DNA of 41,904 nucleotides, taken from assembly GCA_001779095.1 (NCBI GenBank), contig MFJD01000001.1, forward strand, positions 70,558 through 112,461, read 5' to 3'. The DNA comes from Candidatus Gottesmanbacteria bacterium RBG_16_52_11 (GTDB taxonomy: Bacteria > Patescibacteriota > Microgenomatia > UBA10105 > UBA927). Positions 39,915 to 41,904 of this stretch are shown here, piece after piece; positions within the stretch are counted from its first letter, which is position 1, and every line of letters starts with the position of its first letter. Below the pieces are notes generated by a model. It worked only from the letters and a program-made list of their open reading frames with translations, was not told the origin of the DNA and did not search any database. The position numbers and the translations under genes were made by a program.

Positions 39915-40649
39915 TCAGTTATTCCTGACAGAATAAATTTTTTCCGGTACCATCCCCTCAAACTTTAGTACTCCTCCGCTGAATGTTGCGGAATCGACTT
40001 TGAGGCCTTCGGTGCCGGAAATTATTTCATTTACCAGTCCGGTCAGTACTTCGTCCGCGTTGACGGCTGCAAGCGGCACGGGCATGCGTCCGATTTCCGC
40101 AGCCCGGACGTTTACAGTGGCTACGTTACGGGTGACCGATCCGCTGCCTTTGAAGTATACCGGAGGATCGGTCGGAATGATTCCCAGCTTCGACAAGCCG
40201 GCGCGGACGTCGGCATCGCTGACACCGGTTCCGCCTATCTGAGACAGGAAACCGGCAATCCGGTCGACCGCGAGAATTCCGGACGCCTCCAGCGTGCCGT
40301 CATCATGGATTTTCACCTGGACATTACGCAGCGGCATGTATTTCCATGGACTGTAATTGATACGGGCCGAAATTTCTTCTCCGGTAAACCCCGCTGTCAG
40401 GGGTTTGGTACCTTCCGATCTGACGGTTTTCACCCCGTCCGATTCCGGCATCGCAATAAGCTCGCTTCCTCCCTTGGCCACATAACCGTCAAATTCCGCT
40501 TCGGAATACGTAACACCCAGGTCGCGGGGCTTGTCCGATCCGAAGGCGGCTGATAAGCCGGGGATGAATCCGAGATATCCGAGGGCTAGGATTCCGGCAA
40601 TCAGCAGGAAGATTGTGCCGCCAAGGAAAAAAACGAGCAATGCTTTCAT
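39915..40649 (-). CDS. exported protein of unknown function, 244 aa
   Basis: A 244-residue protein with an N-terminal membrane anchor (about 3-30). The rest is a periplasmic or extracellular region alternating strands and helices: TAGFTGEEISARINYSPWKY, VQVKIHDDGTLEASGILAVDRI, VYFKGSGSVTRNVATVNVRAAEIGRMPVPL and FSGGVLKFEGMVPEKIY. The pattern of LmeA/DUF2993-like lipid-binding proteins (a sheet with amphipathic strands) comes to mind but is not proven. It is the last gene of the right-end minus-strand block, 78 bases downstream of the DUF5666-like gene. Confidence 0.55.
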   Translation of the reverse strand: MKALLVFFLGGTIFLLIAGILALGYLGFIPGLSAAFGSDKPRDLGVTYSEAEFDGYVAKGGSELIAMPESDGVKTVRSEGTKPLTAGFTGEEISARINYSPWKYMPLRNVQVKIHDDGTLEASGILAVDRIAGFLSQIGGTGVSDADVRAGLSKLGIIPTDPPVYFKGSGSVTRNVATVNVRAAEIGRMPVPLAAVNADEVLTGLVNEIISGTEGLKVDSATFSGGVLKFEGMVPEKIYSVRNN

Positions 40650-40727
40650 AAGCGCCCTCCTGACGTTATTGTATCGGGAATGGACATGAGCGGCAACGCA
40701 CCTGTCCGGATTGTGATCAGGCTGAGA

Positions 40728-41582
40728 TCAGATCGCGGGAGTCGGTGTGGCAGTAGCGGTCGGGGTCGGGATTTCCGTAGGCTCAGGTGTCGGTGTCTGG
40801 GTCGGTACCGCACCCGTTGGTACCGGTGTCGCTGTCGGTGATAAGGATGGGGTAGCCGTGGCCGTCGGCGCGGGTGTACCGAATGCGGCACTGGGAGTTG
40901 CAATCGGAACCCTGCCGGTCAGGCCGCCGGCTTTTCCAGGAATCACATGGATGCGTTTGGCCAGAATCCCGTTTTCCGGTGCTACTTCACCAACTGCTGC
41001 AATCCGCATTCCGGCGGTGAGGTTAGCTGCCGTCGGCGTTTCGATGCCTTTCATGGTGATGACGGTTGCTGCGTTGTAATAAATGATCCAGGTCCGGCCG
41101 GTCTGGGTTTGATGGGAGATGGTAATGATGCCGTCGGTGATGGCGGTGATGACGCCCATGACGGCATGGCGTTTCAGCTGGGCGCCAGCAGTCGCCGTTT
41201 TTAGCGTCATTTTCGCTTTTTTCACCCGGACGCCGGAAAGCGTCGCACTGGAAGTGCCTTCAGTCAGAATGTTCCTGAGTTTGGCAGCTCCGATTTTTTC
41301 CGGTGCCTTTCCTTTACTTTTCACGGCAACGAAGCTTTCGACCTGTTTAGCGTTAGCCGTTGGCAGCGGCTGGGCGGTGGGGGACGGTTTTTTCAGGAGT
41401 CCCGGCGGATCAGTTTTGGTGACGGAGGTTACGGGTTTATCAGCCGCCTGGTTCTGAGTTTTATATGAATTCTCCGTTTTCTTCAGTTGCCCCGGAGCGT
41501 TATCGGTTTTTGCCGCGGCGGCGGAAACCAGGTATAAGCCGGCTATCATACTTCCCAGAACTATGATCAGAATTTTTTTCAT
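40728..41582 (-). CDS. secreted DUF5666-like protein with Thr-Pro tail, 284 aa
   Basis: A 284-residue exported protein. Signal peptide about 1-23. A Lys/Pro/Thr-rich linker is followed by HAVMGVITAITDGIITISHQ, then NAATVITMKGIETPTAANLTAGMRIAAVGEVAPENGILAKRIHVIPG, a small beta-barrel of DUF5666 type (repeating DG.iti and Gd.V.a.G). The C-terminal 60 residues are a Pro/Thr-rich low-complexity tail (TPTATATPSLSPTATPVPTG and so on), ending in TPAI. It would be anchored in or spanning the cell envelope. Its start overlaps the upstream gene's stop (ATGA), so they are coupled. Confidence 0.7.
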   Translation of the reverse strand: MKKILIIVLGSMIAGLYLVSAAAAKTDNAPGQLKKTENSYKTQNQAADKPVTSVTKTDPPGLLKKPSPTAQPLPTANAKQVESFVAVKSKGKAPEKIGAAKLRNILTEGTSSATLSGVRVKKAKMTLKTATAGAQLKRHAVMGVITAITDGIITISHQTQTGRTWIIYYNAATVITMKGIETPTAANLTAGMRIAAVGEVAPENGILAKRIHVIPGKAGGLTGRVPIATPSAAFGTPAPTATATPSLSPTATPVPTGAVPTQTPTPEPTEIPTPTATATPTPAI

Positions 41583-41904
41583 TGACCTGTTTCCGGTGCG
41601 ACGCTGATAGTTTCCGATGTTTCCTCACCGGCATCAGAGAATGCGGTGACACGCACCAGCCCGCCGTTTTCACCGACAATGACGGTGCTCTCGAACTGGC
41701 CGTCCCCGGAGCTCTCAATGCTGGTTTCGTCAGCATCCGTATATATGAGTACGGTCGCGTTCGGCAGCGTCCGGCCCGACACCAGTATCTCCCCGTTGAC
41801 AGCGGTGGTCGCTCCGGCTGTATTTAGAGCCAGGAACATCGGCCGGGGCGTCGGTTGGGCGATGATTTCCGGTTCTACAGGTGGAGGCTGTTTCGGCCAG
41901 GCAA
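41579..41904 (-). CDS. Ig-like/beta-sandwich exported protein, 5' part beyond the window
   Basis: The frame is open to the right edge, so its start lies outside. The visible part encodes a Pro-rich linker (AWPKQPPPVEPEIIAQPTPR) and one Ig-like domain: VNGEILVSGRTLPNATVLIYTD, then SSGDGQFESTVIVGENGGLVRVTAFSDAGEETSETISV. This is a carboxypeptidase-regulatory-like or Big-type beta sandwich found in surface proteins. The stop TGA overlaps the ATG of the DUF5666-like gene, so both are in one operon. Function unknown. Confidence 0.6.
   Translation of the reverse strand, partial: AWPKQPPPVEPEIIAQPTPRPMFLALNTAGATTAVNGEILVSGRTLPNATVLIYTDADETSIESSGDGQFESTVIVGENGGLVRVTAFSDAGEETSETISVAPETGQ

Overview
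The window looks like a chromosome segment from a Candidate Phyla Radiation (Patescibacteria) bacterium, most likely a Microgenomates-type lineage. This is inferred from gene content: a secreted protein starting with the KGFAPI prepilin-like motif, an MscL with a C-terminal zinc ribbon, a DUF5674 pair, DUF5659, Thr-Pro-rich surface proteins, many 50-100-residue proteins, and AT-rich -10 boxes lying almost on start codons. No rRNA or ribosomal protein gene is present, so placement below the phylum is a guess. The code is standard: TGA is used as a normal stop.

Layout. 1-4.6 kb: edge-truncated GH39-like glycosidase (-), a 56-aa membrane protein, an ABC exporter pair, and a phosphoribosyltransferase-fold protein. 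4.8-9.5 kb: a CHASE4 sensor kinase, then a minus-strand cluster of small membrane proteins (DUF3096, Lmo0937-like, YggT) with a PH-like protein and a ribbon-helix-helix regulator, facing a broken mscL. 9.6-14.5 kb: M23-like protein, DUF5674 pair, DUF1801, DUF6448, SnoaL-like, two uncharacterised proteins. 14.8-18.7 kb: typA and a CARDB surface protein.

18.7-30.1 kb is a copper and thiol-redox island. A minus-strand run reads response regulator, sensor kinase, HMA/SafE-type/cupredoxin fusion, small HMA chaperone, CopA-type ATPase with a long C-terminal extension, CsoR-like protein, DUF1573, CcdA-like protein and DUF5676. DUF305, DsbA-like and DUF2933 genes flank it. Together they suggest sensing, binding, exporting and periplasmically sequestering copper while controlling disulfide state.

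30.1-37.65 kb is visibly AT-rich and accessory: a frameshifted gene, a terminase-small-subunit-like protein, an SDR, a four-gene cassette around an EVE-like plus PD-(D/E)XK-like protein, a MerR-type HTH gene, and a rightward operon of tiny genes ending in a large serine recombinase whose last codons lie inside a tRNA-Asn gene. This element holds the most unusual DNA: a 34-codon reading frame built on AACAGT repeats and coupled at both ends by ATGA overlaps, a repeat-rich control region, and an 11-bp motif shared by the HTH and recombinase promoters. Next to the tRNA lies a partial tRNA duplicate carrying a 37-bp palindromic insertion, and a GIY-YIG pseudogene between the copies.

38.2-41.9 kb returns to chromosomal character: a third sensor kinase, a DUF2795-like protein and three minus-strand exported proteins, the last running off the right edge.
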